Shown here one piece after another: positions 1 to 8,700 of a stretch of DNA of 64,000 nt (the stretch's first letter is position 1; each line of letters opens with the position of its first letter). This DNA comes from an uncultured Cohaesibacter sp. (GTDB lineage: Bacteria; Pseudomonadota; Alphaproteobacteria; Rhizobiales; Cohaesibacteraceae), in contig NZ_OY761553.1 of assembly GCF_963664735.1 (NCBI RefSeq), forward strand, positions 1,751,303 through 1,815,302. Direction: 5' to 3'. Both the position numbers and the translations under genes were made by a program. The notes beneath the pieces were generated by a model. That model saw only the letters and a program-made list of their open reading frames with translations. It was not told the origin of the DNA and ran no database searches.

Positions 1-96
1 ACCGAACCTTGCGGTTCAACATGACGGCTAGAGTCTTCACAGTGAAATTGCGCGGAAATGCACAGGTATAAATAATAATTTATTGGGAAAGAACTC

Positions 97-2163
97 ATGA
101 ACGGCGTCCCCTCGGAAATAAACAATAATGCAATCTTCAGTGCATCGGATTTGATGTCGCTGTCGATACCATTGTGGATTTTCGATTTGGACAATTCATG
201 CATTGTTTGGGCCAATGAAATGGCTTGCAAACTTTGGCGTGCCAAGTCCTTTGAAGAATTAACAGCCAGAAACTTGAGCGCTGACATCAGCAGCTCGGTT
301 GCAGAACGCCTCAAGCACTATCAGGAAGTTTTGAGCGAACCAAACCACGTTTTCCGTGAGCTTTGGACACTTTATCCTGAGGGCACGCCAACAGCCTATA
401 GAGTTCAGATTTCCGGTCACAAGCTGCCAGATGGCAGGATGGGCTTGCGCTTTGAAGCCAATGCAGACACCCAATGCATGCCCGAACAGGTGAGAAGTGC
501 CGAAGCACTCAACCATATTCCCATTTGTATTTCCCTGTTCGATATGGACGGGCATTCCGTATACAAGAATCCCGCTGCGATCGAGACATATGGCAAAGAT
601 GCTGAAGAATTGGCAGGCCAGTTCGCCAAGCGGTCTGACTATAGCAAGTTCCTCAAGGGAATTCATGATGGCCGTTCGATCTCGAAAATCTGCGAAGTTA
701 TTACCAAGCATGGCAAGCGGTGGCACGAGATAACTGGCGTCTGCTGCTATGATGGCCTGACGGGACAATCAGCCTTCATTCTGACTGAGTCTGACGTTAC
801 CGAGCTGAAGGAAAAAGAGAACCGCGTTCGTTACTTTGCGCATTATGACATGCTCACCGGACTGCATAACCGCAATTTCGTCAATTCTCACTATCCCGAG
901 ATAATCGACTCGGCCCTGTGTGAGAATGAACGACTGGTGTTCATGGTTGTTGGACTGGACCACTTCAAGTCTATCAATGAGACCTTGGGGCATCCGGTTG
1001 GCGATGCTTTGCTCAAACATGTTGCCCTCCAGCTTCAGCAATCGCTCGGTGAAAACGAGCATATTGCCCGGCTCGGCGGCGACGTATTTGTAATCGTCAA
1101 ACCATATGCATCAAGTGCGGAGCTGGATAAATGCTGCCAGAGCATTCTTGATTCCATCAATGCCGAATGCAATGTCGGTGACCACATTCTTTCAGCAAAC
1201 GCCAGCATTGGCCTTGTGATGTTCCCGGAGCATGGCACAGACATCCAGACACTTCTGCGTCATTGCGATCTGGCTCTGCATGATGCCAAAGATGCGGGCA
1301 GGAACACATATCGTTATTATCGTCCGGCTTTGCAGCATGCCGCGTTGGCTCAACGTGCGCTGGAGAAAGACTTGGCACGTGCCGTTGAAAATAAGGAATT
1401 CAGGCTATTCTACCAGCCCCGCGTCGACTGCATGACCCAAAAAGTAGTGAGTGCAGAGGCGCTCATGCGCTGGCAACATCCTGATCGTGGCATGATTTTC
1501 CCTGGAGAATTTATTGGTGCGCTGGAAGATACCGGCCTCATCCACAAAGTGGGTGACTGGATCATTGACCAAGCCGGCAGGGACCAGCGTCTTCTGACAC
1601 AAAAGGGTTATTGCTTTCCCATTTCCATCAATATTTCGCCCAAGCAGTTTGAGCGGAGCGATTTTGTCAATCGCCTGAAAGCCGGGCTTGAAAGAACATC
1701 TTGCCCGTCAAAATATATTGAGATTGAAATCACCGAGAGCATGCTCATGGGCGTGGGCTTCGATGCCAAGTCGATTTTGGTCGATCTGTGCCGTGCGGGC
1801 TTTTCCATTGCTGTTGACGATTTTGGAACGGGCTACTCCAACCTCGCCTATATTCAGGACTATCCGATATCGAGCCTCAAGATTGACCGTTCTTTCGTCA
1901 ATATGATTGAAGAGCAAAGCTCGGTTATCAATCTGATATTGTCTCTATGTCGTCTGATCGGTGTTACGGCCGTTGCCGAGGGGGTAGAAACCATTGACCA
2001 GCTTGCTTGGCTGCGCATGAATCATTGCGACCAATATCAGGGCTATCTCTATTCACGCCCTATTTCGCTCGACAATCTGATTTCGCTGCTTACCACCAAC
2101 AACCAACATGCCGAGTATCAGCAACATCAAGACAACTTCGACTTGGAAGTCATATGGGCTTAA
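97..2163 (+). CDS. PAS-GGDEF-EAL protein, probable c-di-GMP phosphodiesterase
   Basis: 688 aa, no signal peptide. Two PAS-like sensor segments (about residues 15-100 and 135-240) are followed by a GGDEF domain (about 250-415) and an EAL domain (about 430-675). The GGDEF signature reads GGDVF at residues 327-331, so the catalytic Glu is missing and cyclase activity is doubtful. The EAL domain looks complete: EALMRW at 454, then NISPKQFE, EITES, DDFGTGYS, KIDRSF, AEGVET and QGYLYS. Inference: it hydrolyses c-di-GMP, with the degenerate GGDEF domain perhaps binding GTP as an allosteric module, as known for related composite proteins. The ATG at 97 follows a GGGAAAG ribosome site. It stands alone upstream of the quorum-sensing pair. 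Confidence 0.9.
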   Translation: MNGVPSEINNNAIFSASDLMSLSIPLWIFDLDNSCIVWANEMACKLWRAKSFEELTARNLSADISSSVAERLKHYQEVLSEPNHVFRELWTLYPEGTPTAYRVQISGHKLPDGRMGLRFEANADTQCMPEQVRSAEALNHIPICISLFDMDGHSVYKNPAAIETYGKDAEELAGQFAKRSDYSKFLKGIHDGRSISKICEVITKHGKRWHEITGVCCYDGLTGQSAFILTESDVTELKEKENRVRYFAHYDMLTGLHNRNFVNSHYPEIIDSALCENERLVFMVVGLDHFKSINETLGHPVGDALLKHVALQLQQSLGENEHIARLGGDVFVIVKPYASSAELDKCCQSILDSINAECNVGDHILSANASIGLVMFPEHGTDIQTLLRHCDLALHDAKDAGRNTYRYYRPALQHAALAQRALEKDLARAVENKEFRLFYQPRVDCMTQKVVSAEALMRWQHPDRGMIFPGEFIGALEDTGLIHKVGDWIIDQAGRDQRLLTQKGYCFPISINISPKQFERSDFVNRLKAGLERTSCPSKYIEIEITESMLMGVGFDAKSILVDLCRAGFSIAVDDFGTGYSNLAYIQDYPISSLKIDRSFVNMIEEQSSVINLILSLCRLIGVTAVAEGVETIDQLAWLRMNHCDQYQGYLYSRPISLDNLISLLTTNNQHAEYQQHQDNFDLEVIWA

Positions 2164-2660
2164 GCTGAGGGCCTTTTCCCTCCGGCTTTGGCAACATTTT
2201 TACACAAGACCTCCGTTTAGTTTTGCCCCTGAGCTGAACCAACCAATCATTGACTTCTGATTTGTCTATTGAAAGTGACATGAGATTGGTCTTTGCCGAC
2301 TCAATTCTGCAAAGCTTGAATCCGTGCGCCTTCGTTGCCCCCTCCCCTCGGTAAGTACGGATAATTAATATAAAATATTGATTCTTTAGCACCAGCCCCC
2401 AATCTACACATCAGCCAATTGGCTTCGATGGCTACTGCTTCGCGTCATGATTGCTTCCTGTTTTCCACAATACGGAACTTAACTGCCCAACTAGCGCGAA
2501 AAGCTTCTACTATTCGGGGCATAGAAATATCCAATTCTCATAATAAAATGATATATCTTCCTTTTTTACCATTGGTACAGTTAACTCCCTCATATGATGG
2601 AGTATGCTTGCACTGACTTGTCTATTTTGCGATTACTCAGCTAGCTAGAAGAAAGTGATT
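2164..2660. other. Intergenic region between the EAL protein and luxR
   Basis: About 500 bases with no convincing gene. A short GAGGG/CCCTC hairpin at 2167-2182 lies just after the upstream stop but has no T-run, so it is only a weak terminator candidate. The stretch is AT-rich and ends with the palindrome at 2584-2603 described separately, which probably lies in the luxR promoter. Confidence 0.6.
2584..2603. promoter_or_regulatory. Candidate lux box upstream of luxR
   Basis: The 20-base sequence ACTCCCTCATATGATGGAGT is an inverted repeat with one mismatched pair, centred on CATATG and 57 bases before the luxR ATG. It shares CTC, CATATG and GAG at identical spacing with the palindrome at 3429-3446 before luxI. 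Length and symmetry fit the 18-20 bp lux boxes bound by LuxR-family regulators. Binding is inferred. Confidence 0.55.
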
Positions 2661-3398
2661 ATGGTCGTTTCATCAGACACACATAGCAAGCTACGAGAAA
2701 CGCTATTCAGCCAGATCAACGATGCTGAAACTGTGGAGGATGCCGTTTATGTCATTCGCGATGGCTATGGTCTTGGCCATGTGACCTACCATCTGGCACA
2801 GACGATCATGGGCAAAGTGAAGGTCGATTCTCCTTTTGTGCGCACCACCTACCCTGCGGACTGGGTGGCTCACTATCTGGTCAGAAGCTACGTAACGGTT
2901 GATCCTGTTGTCAAAGAGGGACTCCTTAGGAGCTTGCCATTTGACTGGTCCGAACTGGAACCATCTGACAAGGCGCTCACGATGATGGGTGAGTTTCGAG
3001 AATTTGGAATGGGAGAGTTCGGCTATTCGATTCCCATAACAGACAAAGTTGGGCGCCGTGCCCTGTTTTCGGTCAACTCCCTACCGGGTGAGAAGAATTG
3101 GACCAAAATCCAGAAATCCTATCGTCAGGATTGGATGGAACTTGCCTACGTGCTTCATAAAAAAGCACTTATCGAGTTGTTTGGAGAGAAGGACCCAGTA
3201 CCTCTTCTGAGCCCGAGAGAGCAAGAAACCCTGCACTGGTCCGCACAAGGCAAAGACTATAAAGAGATTGCCCTGATCATCAATATTTCAGAGCACACTG
3301 TGCGCACATATATGCGCTCGGCTCGTTACAAGCTCAATTGCTCCAATATGCCACAAGCCGTAGCAAAGGCGATCAAGTTGCATCTCATCGAGGGGTGA
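2661..3398 (+). CDS. luxR: LuxR-family quorum-sensing regulator
   Basis: 245 aa. The N-terminal autoinducer-binding domain (about residues 20-165) keeps the conserved pocket residues of the family: W68, Y72, D81, P82 and W96. The C-terminal LuxR helix-turn-helix (about 180-240) begins LLSPREQETLHWSAQG and contains EIALIINISEHTVRTY. The chosen start is the ATG at 2661, which sits 6 bases after GAAGAAAG; an in-frame GTG at 2655 is too close to that ribosome site. The gene is directly upstream of the AHL synthase, so the pair is a complete circuit: the synthase product should bind this protein, which then acts at the two palindromes near 2590 and 3438. The ligand cannot be read from sequence. 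Confidence 0.93.
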   Translation: MVVSSDTHSKLRETLFSQINDAETVEDAVYVIRDGYGLGHVTYHLAQTIMGKVKVDSPFVRTTYPADWVAHYLVRSYVTVDPVVKEGLLRSLPFDWSELEPSDKALTMMGEFREFGMGEFGYSIPITDKVGRRALFSVNSLPGEKNWTKIQKSYRQDWMELAYVLHKKALIELFGEKDPVPLLSPREQETLHWSAQGKDYKEIALIINISEHTVRTYMRSARYKLNCSNMPQAVAKAIKLHLIEG

Positions 3399-3428
3399 TA
3401 ACAGCCTCACCATCAGGACCGCTATCAC

Positions 3429-3446
3429 CTCGCACATATGTACGAG
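3429..3446. promoter_or_regulatory. Candidate lux box upstream of the AHL synthase
   Basis: CTCGCACATATGTACGAG is an 18-base palindrome with a single mismatched pair, 88 bases before the luxI ATG. It matches the palindrome at 2584-2603 in its CTC, CATATG and GAG blocks. It is the obvious operator for autoinduction of luxI by the adjacent LuxR protein; this role is inferred. Confidence 0.62.
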
Positions 3447-3457
3447 CACAGCTGATC

Positions 3458-3499
3458 TGGTCCATTTATGCGAATTTTCAATCCGATCATTTTGGACCA
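3458..3499 (+). other. Inverted repeat in the luxI leader
   Basis: TGGTCCA at 3458-3464 and TGGACCA at 3493-3499 are exact inverted copies separated by 28 bases. They lie between the candidate lux box and the luxI ribosome site. They could form a long-loop hairpin in the leader RNA or be a second protein site. Function unknown. Confidence 0.4.
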
Positions 3500-3534
3500 T
3501 CCTAGCTCTATCAGTTTTGCCGATGGAGCGGGCG

Positions 3535-4188
3535 ATGTTTGTAACACTTCAAGCACACGAATATCATAAATTTCCAGATTTGATGGATCGCATGTTTAGA
3601 CTGCGCAAAGAGGTGTTTGCCGATCAACTCGGATGGGATGTTTCTGTCGAAGGTGACTACGAGCGCGATAGATATGATCAGCACATGCCAGCCTATCTGA
3701 TCTGGTGCGACAGCAAGAAGACCAGGCTCTACGGCTCCATGCGCCTCATGCCGACAACTGGTCCGACTTTGCTCTATGACGTTTTCCGAAGCACTTTTCC
3801 CAATCATGTCTCGCTTTCGGCGCCCGGCGTGTGGGAGGGAACGCGCATGTGCATCGACCAAAAGGCTTTGACTGAAGACTTCCACAATATGGACCCAGGC
3901 CGCGCATTCAGCCTGCTCTTTCTGGCGCTGTGCGAATGTGCGTTGGAACATGGCATTCACACGATGGTTTCCAATTACGAACCTCAAATGAAGCTCATTT
4001 ACCGCAGAGCCGGAGTCGAGGTGGACGAATTGGGACGTGCAGACGGATATGGGAAACGGCCCGTATGCTGTGGTGTTTTTGAAGTCTCAAAGCAAATTTT
4101 GACCAACATGCGGACAAAACTTGGTGTTTCATCTACGCTTTATCACAAAAACGGCCTCAATGAAGCACCTATAGAGGTAGCAGCATAA
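3535..4188 (+). CDS. luxI: Acyl-homoserine-lactone synthase (LuxI family)
   Basis: 217 aa. Makes an N-acyl-homoserine lactone signal from S-adenosylmethionine and an acyl-ACP or acyl-CoA donor. With the ATG at 3535 the invariant N-terminal residues fall at their canonical LuxI positions: R24, F28, W34, E43, D45 and D48, followed by GSMRLMPTTGPTLL and WEGTRMCID. This start has GGAGCGG 7 bases upstream; earlier in-frame starts (TTG 3517, ATG 3523) would overlap the ribosome site. The gene follows luxR on the same strand with a palindrome between them, so positive feedback is likely. Acyl chain length cannot be told from sequence. Confidence 0.95.
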   Translation: MFVTLQAHEYHKFPDLMDRMFRLRKEVFADQLGWDVSVEGDYERDRYDQHMPAYLIWCDSKKTRLYGSMRLMPTTGPTLLYDVFRSTFPNHVSLSAPGVWEGTRMCIDQKALTEDFHNMDPGRAFSLLFLALCECALEHGIHTMVSNYEPQMKLIYRRAGVEVDELGRADGYGKRPVCCGVFEVSKQILTNMRTKLGVSSTLYHKNGLNEAPIEVAA

Positions 4189-5099
4189 GAAGGACAACCT
4201 AAATTTGGACCGATGGAAACACGTCCTGAACAGGAACACAGCCGCTTCATTTTGTCGATCAGAAGATAAATCGTGCAGGCTGGCCAATGTTTCATTCACT
4301 TGAGAACGCTCTTCAGGGTTCAATTTACCGCTCGATTTGAGTGAATAAAATTACACATACTGTAAGTTGAAACCAAATAAATAAATTATAAAACTGGTGA
4401 CAAAGGAACAAAAAAAGAGTCAATTCTTTCAATATCAAGCATCACTATAACAATAATATAAATTGATGGCCAATGTCCCCAGGCTTTCACTTTCTTCATG
4501 TAGCTCGGTGCTACTGACAACTTGAAACGCCACTCTTTGCAGTGGCGTTTTTTTTGACTTTATTTATAGTAAACTTAAATATTGCATAAATTCCGCATTA
4601 CATTTCCGCACGAAAATACAATCTCGCCCTACCATATAAACGAGCTTCAACTTCACTTTTAGAAAACCACAGTGAAGTCAGCTCACTTATAGCGGCACAT
4701 TTCAGCATCCTTGGTGATTTCGGCAATAGAGACGACAGTCATGGAGAGAATCGTAGATTTTCAACCATAGGAAATTACTGCTTTGTCCATGTTCATAGTC
4801 CGTATCTTTTGTATAATCTTATCAAGAATTTGAATAGGGGTTCGAGTTTGCCCTGACGCCCTGTTCGGGAGAGAGTGTGGAGAGGGATAAAACGCCTTTG
4901 GATTGAAATCCAATCATCAAGTTGGCGTGATATTGAGAAGAATGCGGGCAGAACGTCATCGACATTCGATTTGATCTGTTTGACGCGCCATGATGAAGAC
5001 GAAGATTTAACGTTCAATATAGGCCAGAGGCAAGGGGTCGTTTGACACTTTTCACTGGCTCACAATCGACATTTAGTTGTCTACATAAGGGAGGTTCCT
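4189..5099. other. Long intergenic region after luxI
   Basis: About 910 bases without a convincing gene. It is AT-rich from about 4320 to 4480, holds the terminator at 4525-4555, and ends with the ribosome site GGGAGGTT of the next gene. A small minus-strand open frame near 4793-5017 lacks a ribosome site and any recognisable family. Confidence 0.6.
4525..4555 (+). terminator. Rho-independent terminator
   Basis: AAACGCCACT (4525-4534) pairs perfectly with AGTGGCGTTT (4541-4550) around the loop CTTTGC, followed by a run of T to 4555. It lies 340 bases after luxI, so it probably ends luxI or an unseen small transcript. Confidence 0.85.
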
Positions 5100-6383
5100 G
5101 TGAAAATTAAGACTATTATTCTGGCCGGTTTGATGGCCGCTACCAGCCTTTCCGTTGCCAATGCTGCAGATCTGCGCATGTCATGGTGGGGCGGCAACAG
5201 CCGTCACGAAGCCACCCAGAAAGCCCTCAAATATTGCGGTGAAAAACTGGGCCATGCGATTGCACCGGAATTCACCAGCTGGAACGGGCATCTTGCAAAA
5301 ATCACAGTTCAGCTTGCTGGCGGCACCGAAGCCGACATCATGCAGATCAACTGGCCTTGGCTGCCATTGTTCACCAAAGACGGCACCGGTTTTGCCGATC
5401 TGAATGACTATAAAGACATTATCGACCTGAGCCAGTGGGCTGACAGCGAACTGGAATCCGCATCCGTCAAGGGTCATCTGCAGGGCCTGCCGCTTTCCAT
5501 CACCGGTCGCGTGCCTTGGTTCAACAAGACCACCTTCGACAAGGCCGGGCTGCCTCTGCCGAAATCCTGGGATGATCTGATTGCGGCTGCAAAAGTCTTC
5601 CAGGAAAAACTCGGTGAAGATTACTATCCATATGAAGCAACCGGCCTCACCTCTCATGGCCTCGACGCTCGCGGTCTGATCCGTGCCTATATCGTTCAGA
5701 AAAAAGGCGTCACGATGATCGATCCTGACACCTTGGCTCTGAACTTCACCAAGGAAGACTTTGTTGAAGGTCTGAATCTCTACAAGAAATTCTCCGACGA
5801 AAAAGTCATCGTGCCTTGGAAGACCGTTGCTGCTGCCGGTGCTAACGTTCCGCTTCACGAAGATCCGAAATGGGCCGACGGCCGCATCGCCGGTACCTAT
5901 CAGTGGGATACCACCTATCACAAGATTGCCGATCCTATGAAGGAAGGTCAGGAACTGGTTCCTGCTCCGATCCTGAAGAATGCTGACGCAACCAATGACG
6001 GCGTATTCCGTAAACCTTCCATGCTGTTCTCGATCTCCAAGAATTCGAAGAATCCGAAAGCAGCTGCTGAAGTCGTCAACTGCCTGCTTAATGATGAAGG
6101 CGCAGCCGACATCCTCGGCACCACCCGCGGTATCCCGGCTTCCAAGGTTTCCTTCAAGCATCTGATGGACAAAGGCGCTATCGAGCCGGTCCTGCTGAAA
6201 GCCCACAATCTGGTTCTGGAAGCCACCGGTCCTGCCATTTCCGCATATTTCGACTATCCGAAGGTAGAAGAAGCCTTTGGTGATACCATCGAAATGTTTG
6301 CTTATGGCGAAATGACCGCTGAAGAAGCTGCAGAAGAGATCGTTAACGGCATCAACGAAGCTCTTGAAAAAGAGAGAAAATAG
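5100..6383 (+). CDS. Orphan ABC transporter sugar-binding protein (family 1)
   Basis: 427 aa with a clear signal peptide (residues 1-22, cleavage after ANA, mature start ADLRMSWWGG). The fold is that of family 1 carbohydrate-binding proteins (MalE-like), here with WFNKTTFDKAGLPLPKSWDDL in the middle and SISKNSKNPKAAAEVVNCLL further on. It should act in the periplasm, delivering a sugar or polyol to a membrane permease. The start is GTG at 5100 after GGGAGGTTCCT. No permease or ATPase gene follows: a terminator comes within 100 bases and the next genes are unrelated. It is therefore an orphan that either serves a transporter encoded elsewhere or has a sensing role. Substrate unknown. Confidence 0.85.
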   Translation: MKIKTIILAGLMAATSLSVANAADLRMSWWGGNSRHEATQKALKYCGEKLGHAIAPEFTSWNGHLAKITVQLAGGTEADIMQINWPWLPLFTKDGTGFADLNDYKDIIDLSQWADSELESASVKGHLQGLPLSITGRVPWFNKTTFDKAGLPLPKSWDDLIAAAKVFQEKLGEDYYPYEATGLTSHGLDARGLIRAYIVQKKGVTMIDPDTLALNFTKEDFVEGLNLYKKFSDEKVIVPWKTVAAAGANVPLHEDPKWADGRIAGTYQWDTTYHKIADPMKEGQELVPAPILKNADATNDGVFRKPSMLFSISKNSKNPKAAAEVVNCLLNDEGAADILGTTRGIPASKVSFKHLMDKGAIEPVLLKAHNLVLEATGPAISAYFDYPKVEEAFGDTIEMFAYGEMTAEEAAEEIVNGINEALEKERK

Positions 6384-6451
6384 TCTTTCTCAGTTGAGGC
6401 ATGAAGATGCCCTCCCGCCTGATCCTTAGGTCAGGAGGGAGTAAGAACAGA

Positions 6452-6482
6452 AAGCCCGGCGTTTGTGCGTCGGGCTTTTTTG
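6452..6482 (+). terminator. Rho-independent terminator after the orphan binding protein
   Basis: AAGCCCG (6452-6458) pairs with CGGGCTT (6471-6477) around a GC-rich loop and is followed by T residues. It closes a single-gene transcript. A second imperfect stem (CCCTCC/GGAGGG, about 6411-6440) precedes it. Confidence 0.85.
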
Positions 6483-6589
6483 TTGAGATCATGACGGATA
6501 AAGGAATGAGGTGGACATCAGAGCAACCCAAAGCAGCATAAGACGCGTCGCAAAAGCGGCTCCGAAATCTGAGCCAAGAGCCCTGCGCC

Positions 6590-7477
6590 CTATCCCCAAA
6601 GCCTGTTGCGCGAATGCCGCAACCGCGAAGCTACGCTCATATCTCGATCGTTGGCCGGAATTTTGGTGAGCTTGTAGTCCTGCTTTTGCATATATTCGAT
6701 GCTCGAGGTCAGCAAACCACGGGAAATCTTGCCAACGGCTTTGAAATCGGCGATCGTCCTGACGATGGCTTGCATATTTTGCCGTCGGACAAGGGCTTCA
6801 AAAATGCTCTCATTGGGCTGCAGCGCCAAACTGCCAAACAAGTTGATATCGCCCGGACGGTGAGCGTCCGAGCCATAGCTTCGGCCGACTCCGAAAGGCA
6901 CCAGATGCTCGGGGAATTGAGCGGTCTTCTCAAGCTGTTCCTTGAATTTCGTTCTTGGCAGAGCCTCGATTGGCACTTCCAGAAAAGACCCATTCGACAT
7001 TTCGATATAATCGAAATGAGACAGCATTTTGCATGTTTTCTCCAAGCCGATGCCGGTAACGATCCCTGTTGAGCTAGGCGAAAAGGGATGCGGCAGAATG
7101 GTGACGCAATTATCACTCTGCAAGCCGAGAGCATCATGAATGGACCAGGAGAAAGCAGGAAATGCAGCAATAGCCTCCACCAGAGCAGCTCTATCCTCAC
7201 ACAGCTGAATGACCTCGACACCTTCGCGAGAGATATTCTCCACGCCAGGAATGATTTCCAGATGAAGACGATGGTGAGCAACCATCTCAACCAGAAAATC
7301 ATAGGCTTCCAGTGGTTTTTTATAGGCGTGTTCTGTTGAGCATAAAGCCCCTAAATGCATCACATTTACGGACAAATATTGCGCGATCCGCCGCCGCTTG
7401 GCGCGGGTGCGGCGGAATATATTCGCATGAAAATGCGTATCAATCGCAATTTCTTTATCCGCAGCAAATATGCCCAT
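6590..7477 (-). CDS. PHP-domain metal-dependent phosphoesterase-like protein
   Basis: 295 aa. Motifs of the PHP metallo-hydrolase fold appear in order: DTHFHANIF near the N-terminus (HxH), STEHAYKKP, IIPGVEN, HPFSPSST and SDAHRPGDINLFG near the C-terminus. These supply the His, Glu and Asp ligands of a di- or tri-metal site. PHP proteins hydrolyse phosphate esters or, in other members, nucleotides; the substrate cannot be assigned. The protein is cytoplasmic. It lies downstream of the CDP-alcohol phosphatidyltransferase on the same strand (180-base gap), and such pairing could mean a role in processing a lipid head group or its precursor. That link is inference from position only. Confidence 0.75.
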   Translation of the reverse strand: MGIFAADKEIAIDTHFHANIFRRTRAKRRRIAQYLSVNVMHLGALCSTEHAYKKPLEAYDFLVEMVAHHRLHLEIIPGVENISREGVEVIQLCEDRAALVEAIAAFPAFSWSIHDALGLQSDNCVTILPHPFSPSSTGIVTGIGLEKTCKMLSHFDYIEMSNGSFLEVPIEALPRTKFKEQLEKTAQFPEHLVPFGVGRSYGSDAHRPGDINLFGSLALQPNESIFEALVRRQNMQAIVRTIADFKAVGKISRGLLTSSIEYMQKQDYKLTKIPANDRDMSVASRLRHSRNRLWG

Positions 7478-7656
7478 TCAACAGAAATCCCTCATTGTCT
7501 AGGTGCATTTGTTGTCAATGCCCTTCGGGGATGCTTTTGGCAAATCAAGCGAATGCGCGAGGCCAAATGAAAGCAGCAGCAACTGACATTGGGAATGAGT
7601 GTATCAACAGGCCCGTTTGCACACCAGCAAATTCGGTTTCCTGTTTTAAGAATTCC

Positions 7657-8322
7657 TCAATGCTGCGCATGGCTTTCGTCATCTGGCTTTTTAAGCACCA
7701 ACCGAAAGAGCAGAACAAAATAGGTCAGATAGTAAAGCAGAAAGATAGTTGCAAAGATATCTATCGGCAGACTGCTTTGCCAATAAAGAGCGACAATATA
7801 GATGATGAAATAGAGATATTTGACGCGCAAAATGAAGGGCATGCGCAACGTGAGCAGATTGCAGATCACCATCAGATACACTGTATGGCTATAAAAGACG
7901 GCAAACAGAATATTGATGACGAGGCTGGAGCCCAGCCAGAAAATTGCTCCCAACGCAACGAGAAACACACCAAATTGATCGGTGAAAATGTCGATCAGAG
8001 ATCCGCCCTGGCTGCTCGAACCGGTCATTCTTGCCAAGGGGCCATCCAGAGCATCCATGAACACATAGAGGAAAAAACCGACTGCGGCCAAGCCCCAGTT
8101 CTCAACCGGCATGCTGACGGCGCATGCAGCGAGTCCGCCGCCAATGATACTGATCATCGTTGGGGTCACGCCCTTTTTAGCCAACAGGCTGACAATCGGG
8201 CGAAAGAGTCTGTCTCGTTTTAGAGCGAAAGCTTTCTGCTTCTCGCCTTCCCCCTTGTTGAAATAATCCAAATTCTTAACACCCGATTTTGGTCGTTCAC
8301 TCTCATTTGCGGCCAAAGACAC
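7657..8322 (-). CDS. CDP-alcohol phosphatidyltransferase family protein
   Basis: 221 aa membrane protein. It carries the full catalytic signature of the family, D-x2-DG-x2-AR-x8-G-x3-D-x3-D, read here as DALDGPLARM followed by G, D and D in LIDIFTDQ (about residues 90-116). Four or five hydrophobic segments surround it. The family transfers a phosphatidyl group from CDP-diacylglycerol to an alcohol, or a phospho-alcohol in related enzymes. Which alcohol is used here is not evident; it differs from standard PgsA and PssA in having a hydrophilic, lysine-rich N-terminal tail. The start is GTG at 8322. The PHP-domain gene follows in the same direction. Confidence 0.82.
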   Translation of the reverse strand: MSLAANESERPKSGVKNLDYFNKGEGEKQKAFALKRDRLFRPIVSLLAKKGVTPTMISIIGGGLAACAVSMPVENWGLAAVGFFLYVFMDALDGPLARMTGSSSQGGSLIDIFTDQFGVFLVALGAIFWLGSSLVINILFAVFYSHTVYLMVICNLLTLRMPFILRVKYLYFIIYIVALYWQSSLPIDIFATIFLLYYLTYFVLLFRLVLKKPDDESHAQH

Positions 8323-8700
8323 GCGATTGTTTCCGAATAGACGTTTCCTGCCCGCTAGACCAGATCAAATCAGCCCCTTATCGATTTATTCACCATTGCC
8401 ACCACCTCTTGCGAAAAGAGATTGAATGGAATTTGTTGCGGGCCTAAATCATTCTTTATGATACTAATCATAGAAGCATCCATAAATTGTCCATATTTTT
8501 GAGTAATTATACTTTCTGTCTAGCAGGACACATGTTGCCCTTCTCAAGAATGAGAAATATAGAGCAAAAATAGCCACAGTCTTTAAAAGAAAATAGTGAC
8601 TTTGTATGCTAGGGTGCGAAAGCGCTGGAAAATGACGCTGGAGCTTAGTATGTCGCTAGACACTTCGGTTTTGTAAACAAGAAGAAAGAGACGAGAAACC
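8323..8700. other. Divergent intergenic region
   Basis: About 380 bases between two divergent genes, AT-rich in its second half, and probably containing both promoters. No convincing -35/-10 pair, repeat or small gene was identified. Confidence 0.6.

Noticed and set aside
4793-5017. Small minus-strand open frame in the long gap after luxI
   Set aside because: No ribosome site, no family, and it runs into the promoter region of the next gene.
5181-6206. Minus-strand open frame (341 codons) opposite the orphan binding protein
   Set aside because: The plus-strand gene has a signal peptide, ribosome site and family motifs; the antisense frame has none.
7312-8223. Plus-strand open frame opposite the PHP and CDP-alcohol transferase genes
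   Set aside because: It spans parts of two convincing minus-strand genes and shows no domain or start signal.
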